From Bacteroidota bacterium (GTDB lineage Bacteria > Bacteroidota > Bacteroidia > Chitinophagales > LD1), in the NCBI GenBank assembly GCA_947479455.1, contig CANJZE010000015.1, forward strand, positions 1 to 64,000: a stretch of 64,000 nt of DNA. Direction: 5' to 3'. Each line of letters starts with the position of its first letter. The first letter of the stretch is position 1. Below are positions 8,254 through 17,102 of the stretch, one piece after another. The notes under the pieces were generated by a model. It did no database searches and was not told where the DNA came from. It saw only the letters and a list, made by a program, of their open reading frames with translations. The position numbers and the translations under genes are program-made.

Positions 8254-9786
8254 ATGAACGTTTGCCTTCTTCTTCCACCACGAGTTTTAAAATTGCTTTC
8301 GGCTACTTCTAAACCTTCGCCTCCCTTGGGTTTAGCCTACATAGCAGGAGCTTTGCAAAGCGCAGGCCACAACGTAACGGTCATTGATGCCATAGGAGAA
8401 AATCCGGAACAGGTTAATCCGTTTATGGCTGATAACATTGTTACCAATGGCATTAGTGCACAAGAGATTTTAGAACGCATTCCTAAAAACACACAACTGC
8501 TGGGAGTAAGCATCATGTTTACAGCCAACTGGCTAAGCGATAAAAAACTAATTGATTTTATTGGTGAAAAAATGCCGCAACTTACTATAGTGGCAGGAGG
8601 TGAACACATATCGGCTATACCCGAAGTATGTATGCAACAAGCCAAACACTTAGCCATTTGTGTACTGGGCGAAGGCGAAGAAACAATTGTAGAACTTGCC
8701 AGGGCTATAGAAAACGGGCAAGCGTTACACACTGTAGAAGGTATTGCTTTTAAAAAGCAAAATGAAATTATAACCACCGCCAGAAGAAATAGAACACGTG
8801 AATTAGAAACTATACCACGGCCGGCATGGGAACTATTTCCGGTAAAAGCCTATCACGATTACAGCATGTCGTGGGGGGTAGATAGAGGAAAGTCGTTGCC
8901 CATTATTGCCACAAGAGGATGCCCCTACACCTGCACTTTTTGCTCAAGCCCCGAAATGTGGGGCACGAAATACAGCATGAGACAACCCAAAGATGTAGTA
9001 GATGAAATATCGCATTTAAGAAACAAATTCGGAGCCACTAATTTTGATTTTTATGACCTTACAGCCATTATTAAAAAACAATGGATTATAGATTTTGCCA
9101 AAGAAGTAGTTTCGAGAGACCTGAACATTACCTGGCAAATACCCGGAGGCACCCGCTCCGAAGCTATAGACATGGAAGTAGCTGAATGGCTATACAAATC
9201 GGGCTGTAGAAATATAACATACGCTCCTGAAAGCGGCTCACAAGAAATTTTAAGATTGATAAAAAAGAAAGTGGTCTTGAGCCGCATGATTACCTCTATG
9301 CAACACTCACACACACAAAAAATGAATGTCAAAATCAATATTATGATTGGCTTTCCTGAAGAAAACCACAAGCATATATGGGAAACGCTAGGGTTCTTAA
9401 TTCAAGCAAGCTGGGCGGGCGTAAGCGATATGTTTCCGGCTACTTTTATACCCTACCCGGGCAGTGAGTTGTTTAAGCGACTACGTGCCGAAGGAAAAAT
9501 AAATTTAAATGATGATAATTATTACTTGCGATTTACCTATGGCGATACATTCCTGAAGCCTTATTTTTATAACGAAAAAATAAACAAATACGTGCTTCGG
9601 GTTTACTTAGCTTTATATATCGTAGTGTTTTACAGCACCAATTTTATTTTCAGACCCAGTAGAATTTACCGGCTTATCAAAAATTTATTAACCGGCAACT
9701 TTGAATCGCGCGCAGAAATGGCGATTGAGGAAATTTTCAGAAGAAAATCATACCGCCCCATGCTTTCTCCTACTCCAAGCGCATAA
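8254..9786 (+). CDS. Second radical SAM enzyme with B12-binding-like domain
   Basis: 510 aa. The N-terminal B12-binding-like fold begins MNVCLLLPPR and includes VAGGEHISAIPE (about residues 113-124). The radical SAM motif is GCPYTCTFC (Cys223, Cys227, Cys230). It is related in architecture to the protein encoded just upstream but is not a close copy, so the pair may act in sequence. Families with this architecture include hopanoid methylases, BchE-like cyclases and C-methyltransferases. The C-terminal 100 residues contain a hydrophobic stretch (about 445-465), suggesting membrane association and a lipid-linked substrate. Spacing of 48 bases to the next gene fits an operon. Confidence 0.88.
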   Translation: MNVCLLLPPRVLKLLSATSKPSPPLGLAYIAGALQSAGHNVTVIDAIGENPEQVNPFMADNIVTNGISAQEILERIPKNTQLLGVSIMFTANWLSDKKLIDFIGEKMPQLTIVAGGEHISAIPEVCMQQAKHLAICVLGEGEETIVELARAIENGQALHTVEGIAFKKQNEIITTARRNRTRELETIPRPAWELFPVKAYHDYSMSWGVDRGKSLPIIATRGCPYTCTFCSSPEMWGTKYSMRQPKDVVDEISHLRNKFGATNFDFYDLTAIIKKQWIIDFAKEVVSRDLNITWQIPGGTRSEAIDMEVAEWLYKSGCRNITYAPESGSQEILRLIKKKVVLSRMITSMQHSHTQKMNVKINIMIGFPEENHKHIWETLGFLIQASWAGVSDMFPATFIPYPGSELFKRLRAEGKINLNDDNYYLRFTYGDTFLKPYFYNEKINKYVLRVYLALYIVVFYSTNFIFRPSRIYRLIKNLLTGNFESRAEMAIEEIFRRKSYRPMLSPTPSA

Positions 9787-9834
9787 ATAAATTTGAAAAC
9801 AGTAGCCTTGTGTTGATTCTTAAAAAATGATAGC

Positions 9835-11511
9835 ATGAAAAAATGGGTACCTACCTGTATTATACTAGTTGGCTTTTTAGGCTGTGCGCTACTCTACTTT
9901 TGCGTTGGCTTTTATTATGAAGACCACTCTGGATTAGCTTCTCTTTTTCAAAGTGGTATAGTTACCGGTGGTCGACCAGCAAGTGACTTCTATATCTACT
10001 GTCAAACCTTCACATCGGCTTTTTTTTCTTTTCTCACTCTTTATGTAGCCAAAATTTCTTGGGTTGATTTTGCCTACATCTTTCTTCTCTTCATGGCCTA
10101 TTGCTTTTCAGCAACCATGGTGCTGAATGTTTTGTTTCCACAGCCTATTAAAAAACGAATTGCTACTATTTTTTCGATACTTTTTTTCGTTCTCTTTTTT
10201 GCTGATTCATTTGTGTTTTTTAGTTGGGTAAGGTTATCTTACATAGGCACATTTTTGCTCTTGCTTGGTTGCCTATGGGTAACGGAAACCAATCCTGAAA
10301 GTAAGCTAAAATGGTGGCTCTACTTTTTTACAGTTTTACTTTTTAGCCTTTGCCTTTTTATAAGGTATGAAACGGGTATAGCAGCTTGTGTGGCAGTAGG
10401 GGTCTATCTAATTTGCAGAGGCGGTAGTATGGCTATCGTAAGCAAAGCACTCGCCTTGCCTTTTGTTATCACGGCATTGTTTATCGTTTATCTCTATTTC
10501 AAAGCCGATGAAATTCCTTTTCTAAAACAAACAGAACCCGCCCTATACTATATTTCAGATGCCGTAAATAATCCCAATTTTTTTTCGAGCAAACCGCAAA
10601 TTGATTCTATCAAAAACTTAGCCGTGCTTAACTACTTCATTATTGATGAAGGCATCATTACAGTCGATTTTATTCAAAGCATGGCAACACAAAAAACAAG
10701 ATTGTTTTCACAAAACTCCACTACTATTTTTGAAAATTTAAAAGTGGCATATCACCTTACACTGCCCTTTATTACAAAATACGTAGAACTTGTTTTGCTC
10801 CATTTAGTAGCCTTTCTTTTTTTATTGCGCAAAACCAAAGGTAGTTCGCGACTGGGCATATTTGTTTTCAATTTATTTATTGCCGGCATTGTGGTAGGCA
10901 TGGCTTACGGCATAAAAATGGAAGACCGAATTTTTATATCGCTACTGATAACCGGGAGTATTTGCAATCTATTGTTTATAGAAAAAATCAGTATAGAGAA
11001 CAGAAAAATCGGTTGGGTTATACGCCTTGCAATAGCAGTACTTTTGCTCTCCTTTTCCACAAGGTTTGTGGCAAGGGCAGTGGCGTTTAAAAAGGAGACC
11101 TTAAAAATTGAACATCTTGCACATACCATTGACCGTAGAGCAAAAGGTAAATATCTATACCTCGATGTTCATTCTAATTGGCTTTTGCGGGGGGCTTTAT
11201 TTAGGTCGAGTGTTATGCCTAACGTAAAACAAATTTTATTTTATGATGCGGGGCAATTAGGACTATTACCCTTTTTTAAAACCATAGCAGATAACACTTG
11301 CCAATGCAAGTCGGCTCATGTGGATCAATATTTTCATTTTTTGCAAAACGAGGCAAACAATCTTATCCTTATTTCTACCATCAATAGAATGGGTTTTATA
11401 AAAGGTTATTTGGAATTGGTTCACCATCAAAAAATTGTTTTTGAACAAGGCGAAAAAATAACAGACGGTAATGATTTGTATTATTTCACCATCAAACAAA
11501 ATCGCCCATAG
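9835..11511 (+). CDS. Polytopic membrane protein, paralogue of 3667-5397
   Basis: 558 aa with about ten to eleven membrane helices in residues 5-420 and a soluble C-terminal tail. The first loop has an acidic YYEDH, comparable with YYEVYE in the upstream paralogue. The tail ADNTCQCKSAHVDQYFHFL matches NNNCHCNSTHIEELYDYL of the paralogue, and both end with a conserved YL..VHH. A GT-C-like transferase or polymerase role is plausible, but I see no diagnostic catalytic motif. The two copies bracket the radical SAM pair and the flippase-like gene. Confidence 0.7.
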   Translation: MKKWVPTCIILVGFLGCALLYFCVGFYYEDHSGLASLFQSGIVTGGRPASDFYIYCQTFTSAFFSFLTLYVAKISWVDFAYIFLLFMAYCFSATMVLNVLFPQPIKKRIATIFSILFFVLFFADSFVFFSWVRLSYIGTFLLLLGCLWVTETNPESKLKWWLYFFTVLLFSLCLFIRYETGIAACVAVGVYLICRGGSMAIVSKALALPFVITALFIVYLYFKADEIPFLKQTEPALYYISDAVNNPNFFSSKPQIDSIKNLAVLNYFIIDEGIITVDFIQSMATQKTRLFSQNSTTIFENLKVAYHLTLPFITKYVELVLLHLVAFLFLLRKTKGSSRLGIFVFNLFIAGIVVGMAYGIKMEDRIFISLLITGSICNLLFIEKISIENRKIGWVIRLAIAVLLLSFSTRFVARAVAFKKETLKIEHLAHTIDRRAKGKYLYLDVHSNWLLRGALFRSSVMPNVKQILFYDAGQLGLLPFFKTIADNTCQCKSAHVDQYFHFLQNEANNLILISTINRMGFIKGYLELVHHQKIVFEQGEKITDGNDLYYFTIKQNRP

Positions 11512-11625
11512 GCAACTTATTTTTCTATCGCACCCTCATTTGTATAAACGAGAAGTCGATTTTTTGCAGTTTTTATTTTCACCAAGCCCACTAAATAGTA
11601 TCTTCGCTTTAGATACTTATACCAA

Positions 11626-12537
11626 ATGATACAACCCATTTTTAAAAACGAATTGCATCAACAGCAATTTGAAAAAGACGGCTTTGTGGTTGCCAGAAAA
11701 CTAATACCCGCGGCTGTGGTTACAGCGCTGCGTCAACTGTATTTCAAATTTCAAAAAGAACATCATGGAGATAAATTAGGCATGCACTCCACCGCCCATA
11801 CTAACAATTACGAAATACTACATGAAATACACGAAACCTTGGTTGACCTTACCACAGAATATGCCGACCAGTTTTTAATGAATTATAAATTTTATCTCGG
11901 AAATTTTTTGGTGAAAGAAAGTCGTAAAGATTCTCTTTTTGACATGCATCAAGATTGGAATTGTGTGGATGAAAGTCAATTCTGCTCACTCAATTTTTGG
12001 ATGGATTTAGAAGGCATGAATAAACATAACGGAAGGTTGTTTTTTGTAAGAGGCACTCATCGTTTAGCCCCTAATATTCGATTTGCCCCTAACTGTCCTA
12101 CCCCCTGGCAAAAAGTAAAAAACATTGCTCCCCTTTTCTATACCTACTTAGATACAGAACCGGGCGATGTCGTTTTTTTAAATAACGCCACCCTGCATGG
12201 TTCGGTCATAAATACTTCTGGCAAAAATCGAATAGCGGCTGTGCTAGGCACTTATCCTGCCAATGCAACTCTACTGCACTACTACAAAGATGCCGATGCT
12301 CCGCTCGATAAAATAGAGCGGCATATTGTAACCACCGAAGGACTAACCAATATGCCAAGAGGTCAGCGGCCTGCCGGTAGCATTATGGATGGGTATGTAA
12401 CCTACAACACTCCCGAGGTAACGCCAAAAGAATTTGTTGATTTCATGATGAAGCAGTACAACATGAAAGACAAAATGGTACATTATGTCAGAAGGTTAAA
12501 TAAAAGTTTGCGTTTTGAAAATACGAACGAAGCATGA
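11626..12537 (+). CDS. PhyH-type Fe(II)/2-oxoglutarate dioxygenase 1
   Basis: 303 aa, typical length for a phytanoyl-CoA dioxygenase family member. It starts FEKDGFVVARKLI like the family. The metal triad is complete: MHQDWN (His108, Asp110) and LHGS (His191), with Arg202 (KNRIA) for 2-oxoglutarate. Bacterial members hydroxylate small molecules, amino acids and sugars in biosynthetic clusters. Its stop codon overlaps the next start (ATGA, 4 bases), giving translational coupling to dioxygenase 2. The substrate is unknown. Confidence 0.88.
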   Translation: MIQPIFKNELHQQQFEKDGFVVARKLIPAAVVTALRQLYFKFQKEHHGDKLGMHSTAHTNNYEILHEIHETLVDLTTEYADQFLMNYKFYLGNFLVKESRKDSLFDMHQDWNCVDESQFCSLNFWMDLEGMNKHNGRLFFVRGTHRLAPNIRFAPNCPTPWQKVKNIAPLFYTYLDTEPGDVVFLNNATLHGSVINTSGKNRIAAVLGTYPANATLLHYYKDADAPLDKIERHIVTTEGLTNMPRGQRPAGSIMDGYVTYNTPEVTPKEFVDFMMKQYNMKDKMVHYVRRLNKSLRFENTNEA

Positions 12538-13382
12538 TGATGGATCCCCTTTTTTTAAATCCCAAAATTAATGAGGAGTATCTGCAAAATGGATTTGTAA
12601 AAATCCCATTTGTGGAGGAACAACATTTAGTAGCGTTGCAAAAACTCTTTACTAAATATTGTCCCGATTTTACACATAGCGATGGGCAAGTGTTCTACAG
12701 TATGTTTGCCAACAGTCTTCAAAAAAACAGACAACTCAAGCAAGAAATGAATGCCTTGCTTTATCCTTGTTATCAAAAAATATTGACCAACTATGAGGTG
12801 TTTGCCGAAATGTTTTTAGCTAAAAAAAAAGATAACAACCCTCTCTTGCTTCATCAAGATTGGAGCTATGCTAAAGAGCAAGAAACATTAACCGCCACAC
12901 TCTGGTTGCCTTTGCAATCAACTTCAGAAAATAATGGAGGCTTGTTTTTTATTCCCGGTAGCCATTTGTTTTTAAAAAATTACCGCAGCAATTCGCTTCC
13001 CACCGGCCGAATTCCCATAGATGAAACTTTGCAAAAACATATTGTAAGTGTACCCGTCAATGCCGGAGAAGCTGTGTTTTTTCACCAGGCAATTTTTCAT
13101 GGCTCTCATGCTAACCATTCGAATCAAGATAGAGTAGTGGCCGCAAGCATAATTTTACCAAAAAACAAAGTGCCTCAATATTTTCACTCGGCTCCAAACA
13201 TCCCAATGGTCAATTGTTATAACCTTACCGATGACCATTTCTTTAAGGGCATACAAACATTTGACAACAGCCATGCTTTTGACGAGGAAAAAATAATTTA
13301 TTCCTTTCCTTATGCCCATCAAATTATTTCTTCTGAAACTTTGCTGGCGGCAATAATCCAACAGAAAAAAAATGCTTTTTAA
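12534..13382 (+). CDS. PhyH-type Fe(II)/2-oxoglutarate dioxygenase 2
   Basis: 282 aa. The start is within ATGATGATGG overlapping the previous stop; any of the three ATGs could be used. N-terminus YLQNGFVKIPFVEEQ fits the family. Triad residues are His107 and Asp109 (LLHQDWS) and His189 (FHGSHANHS), with Arg200 (QDRVV). It is clearly related to its neighbours on both sides, consistent with tandem duplication followed by divergence. It overlaps the next gene by 11 bases. Confidence 0.88.
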   Translation: MMMDPLFLNPKINEEYLQNGFVKIPFVEEQHLVALQKLFTKYCPDFTHSDGQVFYSMFANSLQKNRQLKQEMNALLYPCYQKILTNYEVFAEMFLAKKKDNNPLLLHQDWSYAKEQETLTATLWLPLQSTSENNGGLFFIPGSHLFLKNYRSNSLPTGRIPIDETLQKHIVSVPVNAGEAVFFHQAIFHGSHANHSNQDRVVAASIILPKNKVPQYFHSAPNIPMVNCYNLTDDHFFKGIQTFDNSHAFDEEKIIYSFPYAHQIISSETLLAAIIQQKKNAF

Positions 13383-14226
13383 CCAGGCGGAATTAAATCA
13401 AACGTATGCCGAAAATGGCTTTGTTATTCTCCCTTTAATAAACGAAGAAACACTTCATCTGCTTCGGCTTCTCTATCGACAAAACTACCCGCAAGAAATG
13501 GTGGGATTGCAACCTTCGCTGCGCATTGGCGATGCGCAAAAAAATATTGCTCTTCATCATCAAATAGGCGAACTGCTTACCCCTTCGTTACAAAAATGGT
13601 TTACTCCTTTTGCATTTAACGCTAATCATTTTATAGCCAAAGGCGCGAAAGCTGAACACGAATTTGAACTGCATCAAGATTGGAATGTGGTGGATGAAAC
13701 CAAATATTTGGCCGCACATATTTGGATTGCTCTGCAAGATATTGATGAGCAAAATGGAGGTTTGTTTTTAGTAAGCGGTAGTCATCGTTTTTTTGATACC
13801 GTTCGAAGTGGTTCCTGTGGCATTCCGTTTATTAAAGCTACCGAAAAAGTAAAACCATACATTACCTCGCCAAGCATAAAAGCAGGCGAAGCAATTGTGT
13901 ATCAGCAGGCATTATTTCATGGTTCATTTCCTAACAGCAGTAGTCAAGTTCGCTTGGTTTGCTTATGTAGCATTCGCCCAAAAGATGCATCAATGTTGTA
14001 CTTTCAGCAACAAGATTCCGCAATTTTTGCCTATGAAATTTCACCCGAAATTTTGTTTGAACAAGTAAAGTCGTTTGAACAAGGTGTAGCCCCCAAGACC
14101 CACTCATTACCTGTAAAAATTGAACAAAAACCATTACCTACGCACAGTCTAAACAATCCTGTTTTCGAAGCGCAATTAACTTACAAAAAACAGCCAGATG
14201 CTAAAAAAAATACTCGCTTGGTTTAG
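13372..14226 (+). CDS. PhyH-type Fe(II)/2-oxoglutarate dioxygenase 3
   Basis: 284 aa, overlapping the genes on both sides (11 and 29 bases), which implies tight co-translation. Triad residues are His101 and Asp103 (LHQDWN) and His183 (FHGSF), with Arg194 (QVRLV). The motif FVSGSHRFF-like region (VSGSHRFFDTV) matches dioxygenase 1 and 2. All catalytic residues are present, so it should be an active hydroxylase-type enzyme. A terminal Lys/Asn-rich extension of about 40 residues follows the core and overlaps the halogenase-like gene. Confidence 0.88.
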   Translation: MLFNQAELNQTYAENGFVILPLINEETLHLLRLLYRQNYPQEMVGLQPSLRIGDAQKNIALHHQIGELLTPSLQKWFTPFAFNANHFIAKGAKAEHEFELHQDWNVVDETKYLAAHIWIALQDIDEQNGGLFLVSGSHRFFDTVRSGSCGIPFIKATEKVKPYITSPSIKAGEAIVYQQALFHGSFPNSSSQVRLVCLCSIRPKDASMLYFQQQDSAIFAYEISPEILFEQVKSFEQGVAPKTHSLPVKIEQKPLPTHSLNNPVFEAQLTYKKQPDAKKNTRLV

Positions 14227-15097
14227 CCAACCACAAAAGCAAAAGCCATTTTCAAAATGGGAAAACATTCCGGTAGGCGACCTTAAAAAAGGAGAACCCT
14301 ATATTGACCATCTTTATAATAGAGTAACCGATGGCTATATCATTCAAAATGTGTTGAACGAAACGGAAGTGAAAGAGTTAGTTTCTGCTTTTGAAAATTT
14401 AGATGCTTATAAAGCGGTTCACTTTGAAAAAAGAGAGGGATTTATAAATCCAAGAGCATTTTCTCAGATTCAGAATGAAAATGAATTTGACTTCGACTTA
14501 TTAAACTCCTACTTGAACGATGCCGAATGGTTTGCTAAGTTTTTGAAAGAACGTCTGAGTTTTAACATCAAAGAAAAATTGTTAGACACCTTAGCCAAAC
14601 TCCAAAACAATGTGCCAATTACTATTCCTAACTATTCAACAGGCGGCACGCACAAAGCGTTCACCTTTGCTACTTACCGATTTTTAAAGCCTGACAAAGG
14701 AGGTATGCATATTCACTGCGGCAGCATGTTTCGGGAGATATATCCTAACTTCTATAAGCAGTTAGATAAAATCATCAATTTTGATGGACAGCTTAGTTAC
14801 TTTTTAATGCTTCAACGGCCCGAAAAGGGAGGTCAACTCCGTTTGTTTGATGCCGAGTGGAAAGACTACAAAAAACATTTTGATGGGTTGGGTTTTGTCA
14901 ATGACCAAGAGCAAGTAAAAGCCATGAACGAAACGATTATACAAGATATTGACCCTAAACCTGGCGACCTGCTCATCTTTGTGGGGGGCGATATTTGGCA
15001 CGAAGTAACTAATCCCGAATTGGGTTTGCCCCGCATTACTTTAGGTGGATTTTTGGCATACTCTAATAAAAGGGATGAAATTTATGTTTGGTCATAG
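14198..15097 (+). CDS. WelO5-like Fe(II)/2-oxoglutarate enzyme with HxG triad; candidate halogenase
   Basis: 299 aa. The metal site reads GGMHIHCGSMF: the position normally held by Asp/Glu of HxD/E is Gly (His173-Cys174-Gly175). The distal His is His268 (GGDIWHEV) and Arg279 (LPRITLGGF) should bind 2-oxoglutarate. Loss of the carboxylate leaves a site for chloride or bromide, as in WelO5-type (HxG) and SyrB2-type (HxA) halogenases. From memory of WelO5, the His-to-His spacing (95 residues), the length (about 290), a GQLSYF...GG.L motif, PGDxxxFxGGxxWHxV and the C-terminal GGFLxxS all agree. The gene overlaps dioxygenase 3 by 29 bases. Halogenation is inferred; some HxG proteins may do other chemistry. 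Confidence 0.8.
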   Translation: MLKKILAWFSQPQKQKPFSKWENIPVGDLKKGEPYIDHLYNRVTDGYIIQNVLNETEVKELVSAFENLDAYKAVHFEKREGFINPRAFSQIQNENEFDFDLLNSYLNDAEWFAKFLKERLSFNIKEKLLDTLAKLQNNVPITIPNYSTGGTHKAFTFATYRFLKPDKGGMHIHCGSMFREIYPNFYKQLDKIINFDGQLSYFLMLQRPEKGGQLRLFDAEWKDYKKHFDGLGFVNDQEQVKAMNETIIQDIDPKPGDLLIFVGGDIWHEVTNPELGLPRITLGGFLAYSNKRDEIYVWS

Positions 15098-15147
15098 AGG
15101 ATTATATAGCCGCAATGCTTAACCAAGTTGATGCGGTTAACTGAACC

Positions 15148-17091
15148 ATGGAAGCAATAACAATTAAACAACTCGGAAAAACATTTCACACACCTAACGG
15201 TTCGGTAAAATTATTTTCCGACTTAGGGTTCACCATTCATCAAGGTGATGTAATTGGCATAATTGGCAAGAATGGAGCGGGGAAAAGTACACTACTAAAA
15301 ACACTTTCAGGCATCATAAAACCATCTTCAGGTTCAGTAGAAATTTATGGCAAGCTAAACTCTATTATAGATTTAGGACAAAACATGAATCCTGATCTTA
15401 CAGGATTACAGAACCTATCTTTGAATCTTAAAATTAACGGCTTTAGTAAAGCGGTAGCACAGCAAAAAATAAATGAAGTTTTAGCCATAGCTGAATTGGG
15501 AGAAGCTATTCACCAACAAATAAAAAACTATTCAAGCGGCATGTTGTTCCGTTTGGGTTTTGCTTTGCAAACCGTTGTTGATTGCGATATTTTGTTGGTT
15601 GATGAAATTATATCGGTTGGCGATTTGCAGTTTCGAAACCAATGCGACACTATCATTAGAAATTTTATTGCACATGGCAAAACATTGCTCTTGGCTTCGC
15701 ATGATATTGACACCATCAGTTCTATTTGCAACAAATGTTTATTGCTGCACAAAGGCGAATTTCTTTTTGGAGAAACAAGTAATGTGATTCGTTTTTATAA
15801 ACAATCTATAGAAGGAACAAAACCCGAACACACTATTGGAAATGAACAGATTTTTTATGCACAAGCCGCTGCTGCTGAAAAAAACGCTTCGCTAATTAGT
15901 GTTGAACAACCCAATGGAAAAGCAAAAATAAATTTTGACCAACCGCTAACCTTAGCGATTCGTTATAGGGTCAATACTCCGATGGTCATGGGCATTACTC
16001 TAAGCCTTTTTTTTCAACAAAAAATACCTTTGTTAAGCAGTTGTATGCAGTATGTTCATTACAACAATCAGCAAGTTTTGTTACACCAACCTGGAGAGTA
16101 TCATTTAGCCGTTACGTTTCCTGCCGGTTTGCTTGCCCCGGGAACTTACTCTGTTGATTTGGCGTTTCACGATAACCAAGAAATGGTCTTTAAAAACCAC
16201 AAAACGGCTTACATTTTCCAAATAGAAGCAAATGAGTCTTTGCTATCTGTTTTTAAAAAATCATTACCGCCATTTCCGCTTTTGCCGGCTCTCGAATGGC
16301 AATTTTTAACCGACAAAAAAAATAACAACTCTATTTTTAAAAATCCAAATTTACAGCAAGGACTTTATACCGCAGGCTATGTAAAAATGCCTGCTGTTAC
16401 ATTAGCCATCGTTGCCGCCATGCGTGCTTTTTATTTTCAGATGTTTCCCGAAATAGAGGCTGATGGACAAAATAATATTAGCATCATTCATGAAAGTGTT
16501 GGGGTAAGAGAAAAATGTCAAACAGAAATTTTGCGATTACTTTCTGGCTATATGGAAGAGCATTTTAAAAACTTCAAAATCATTTTAGCTACCTTTTTTG
16601 CCAAGCCATTGAATCATGAATCTTGTGTGGGTTATCATCAAGACCCTACCTTTACTGACCCCGAAAAATTTGATGACTACACCCTTTGGATTCCTTTAGA
16701 AGATATTTTAGAGGGAGATGGAGAGTTGGTGGTCATTCCAAATTCGCATACACAGTTTCATAAAATAAATTTCTTTTCAAGCCCATCCCCTTACTTAGCT
16801 TTAATTAAAGAACAGGACGAAGTATTGGTGCCTTCCCCAAGCGGTCATCCGGTTATGTTTTTTAACCGTACAGTGCATGGTTCAAAACAGAACGGAACAA
16901 AAGATATTAGAGTAGCAGTGTCCATTAAGATTTGCCATCAAGCGGCTAAACTCTATTCGTATTTTAATAGTGAACTACCCGGCAAAGCAGAACGTTACTC
17001 ACAACCCGAATGTTTTTATTTAAATGCAGATTGGGATGAAACCAAACGACCTTCACAAGAAAAACTAAACGGTATGGTTGATTTAATTTGA
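15148..17091 (+). CDS. Wzt-like ABC ATPase fused to a PhyH dioxygenase domain
   Basis: 647 aa in three parts. Residues 1-220 are an ABC ATPase of the polysaccharide-export type: Walker A GKNGAGKST (40-48), signature YSSGM (128-132), Walker B ILLVDE (148-153), H-loop His185. Residues about 232-362 look like a Wzt C-terminal carbohydrate-binding beta sandwich (LTLAIRYRV, YHLAVTFPAGLLAPGTYSVDLAF). Residues about 395-647 are a complete PhyH domain with His497/Asp499 (YHQDPTF), His577 (VHGSK) and Arg588. In known O-antigen systems the Wzt C-terminal domain reads the terminal modification of the chain; here a modifying or proofreading oxygenase seems attached to the exporter itself. Its permease partner is probably 20425-21240. 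Confidence 0.88.
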   Translation: MEAITIKQLGKTFHTPNGSVKLFSDLGFTIHQGDVIGIIGKNGAGKSTLLKTLSGIIKPSSGSVEIYGKLNSIIDLGQNMNPDLTGLQNLSLNLKINGFSKAVAQQKINEVLAIAELGEAIHQQIKNYSSGMLFRLGFALQTVVDCDILLVDEIISVGDLQFRNQCDTIIRNFIAHGKTLLLASHDIDTISSICNKCLLLHKGEFLFGETSNVIRFYKQSIEGTKPEHTIGNEQIFYAQAAAAEKNASLISVEQPNGKAKINFDQPLTLAIRYRVNTPMVMGITLSLFFQQKIPLLSSCMQYVHYNNQQVLLHQPGEYHLAVTFPAGLLAPGTYSVDLAFHDNQEMVFKNHKTAYIFQIEANESLLSVFKKSLPPFPLLPALEWQFLTDKKNNNSIFKNPNLQQGLYTAGYVKMPAVTLAIVAAMRAFYFQMFPEIEADGQNNISIIHESVGVREKCQTEILRLLSGYMEEHFKNFKIILATFFAKPLNHESCVGYHQDPTFTDPEKFDDYTLWIPLEDILEGDGELVVIPNSHTQFHKINFFSSPSPYLALIKEQDEVLVPSPSGHPVMFFNRTVHGSKQNGTKDIRVAVSIKICHQAAKLYSYFNSELPGKAERYSQPECFYLNADWDETKRPSQEKLNGMVDLI

Positions 17092-17102
17092 ACCTTTGTT
17101 GA

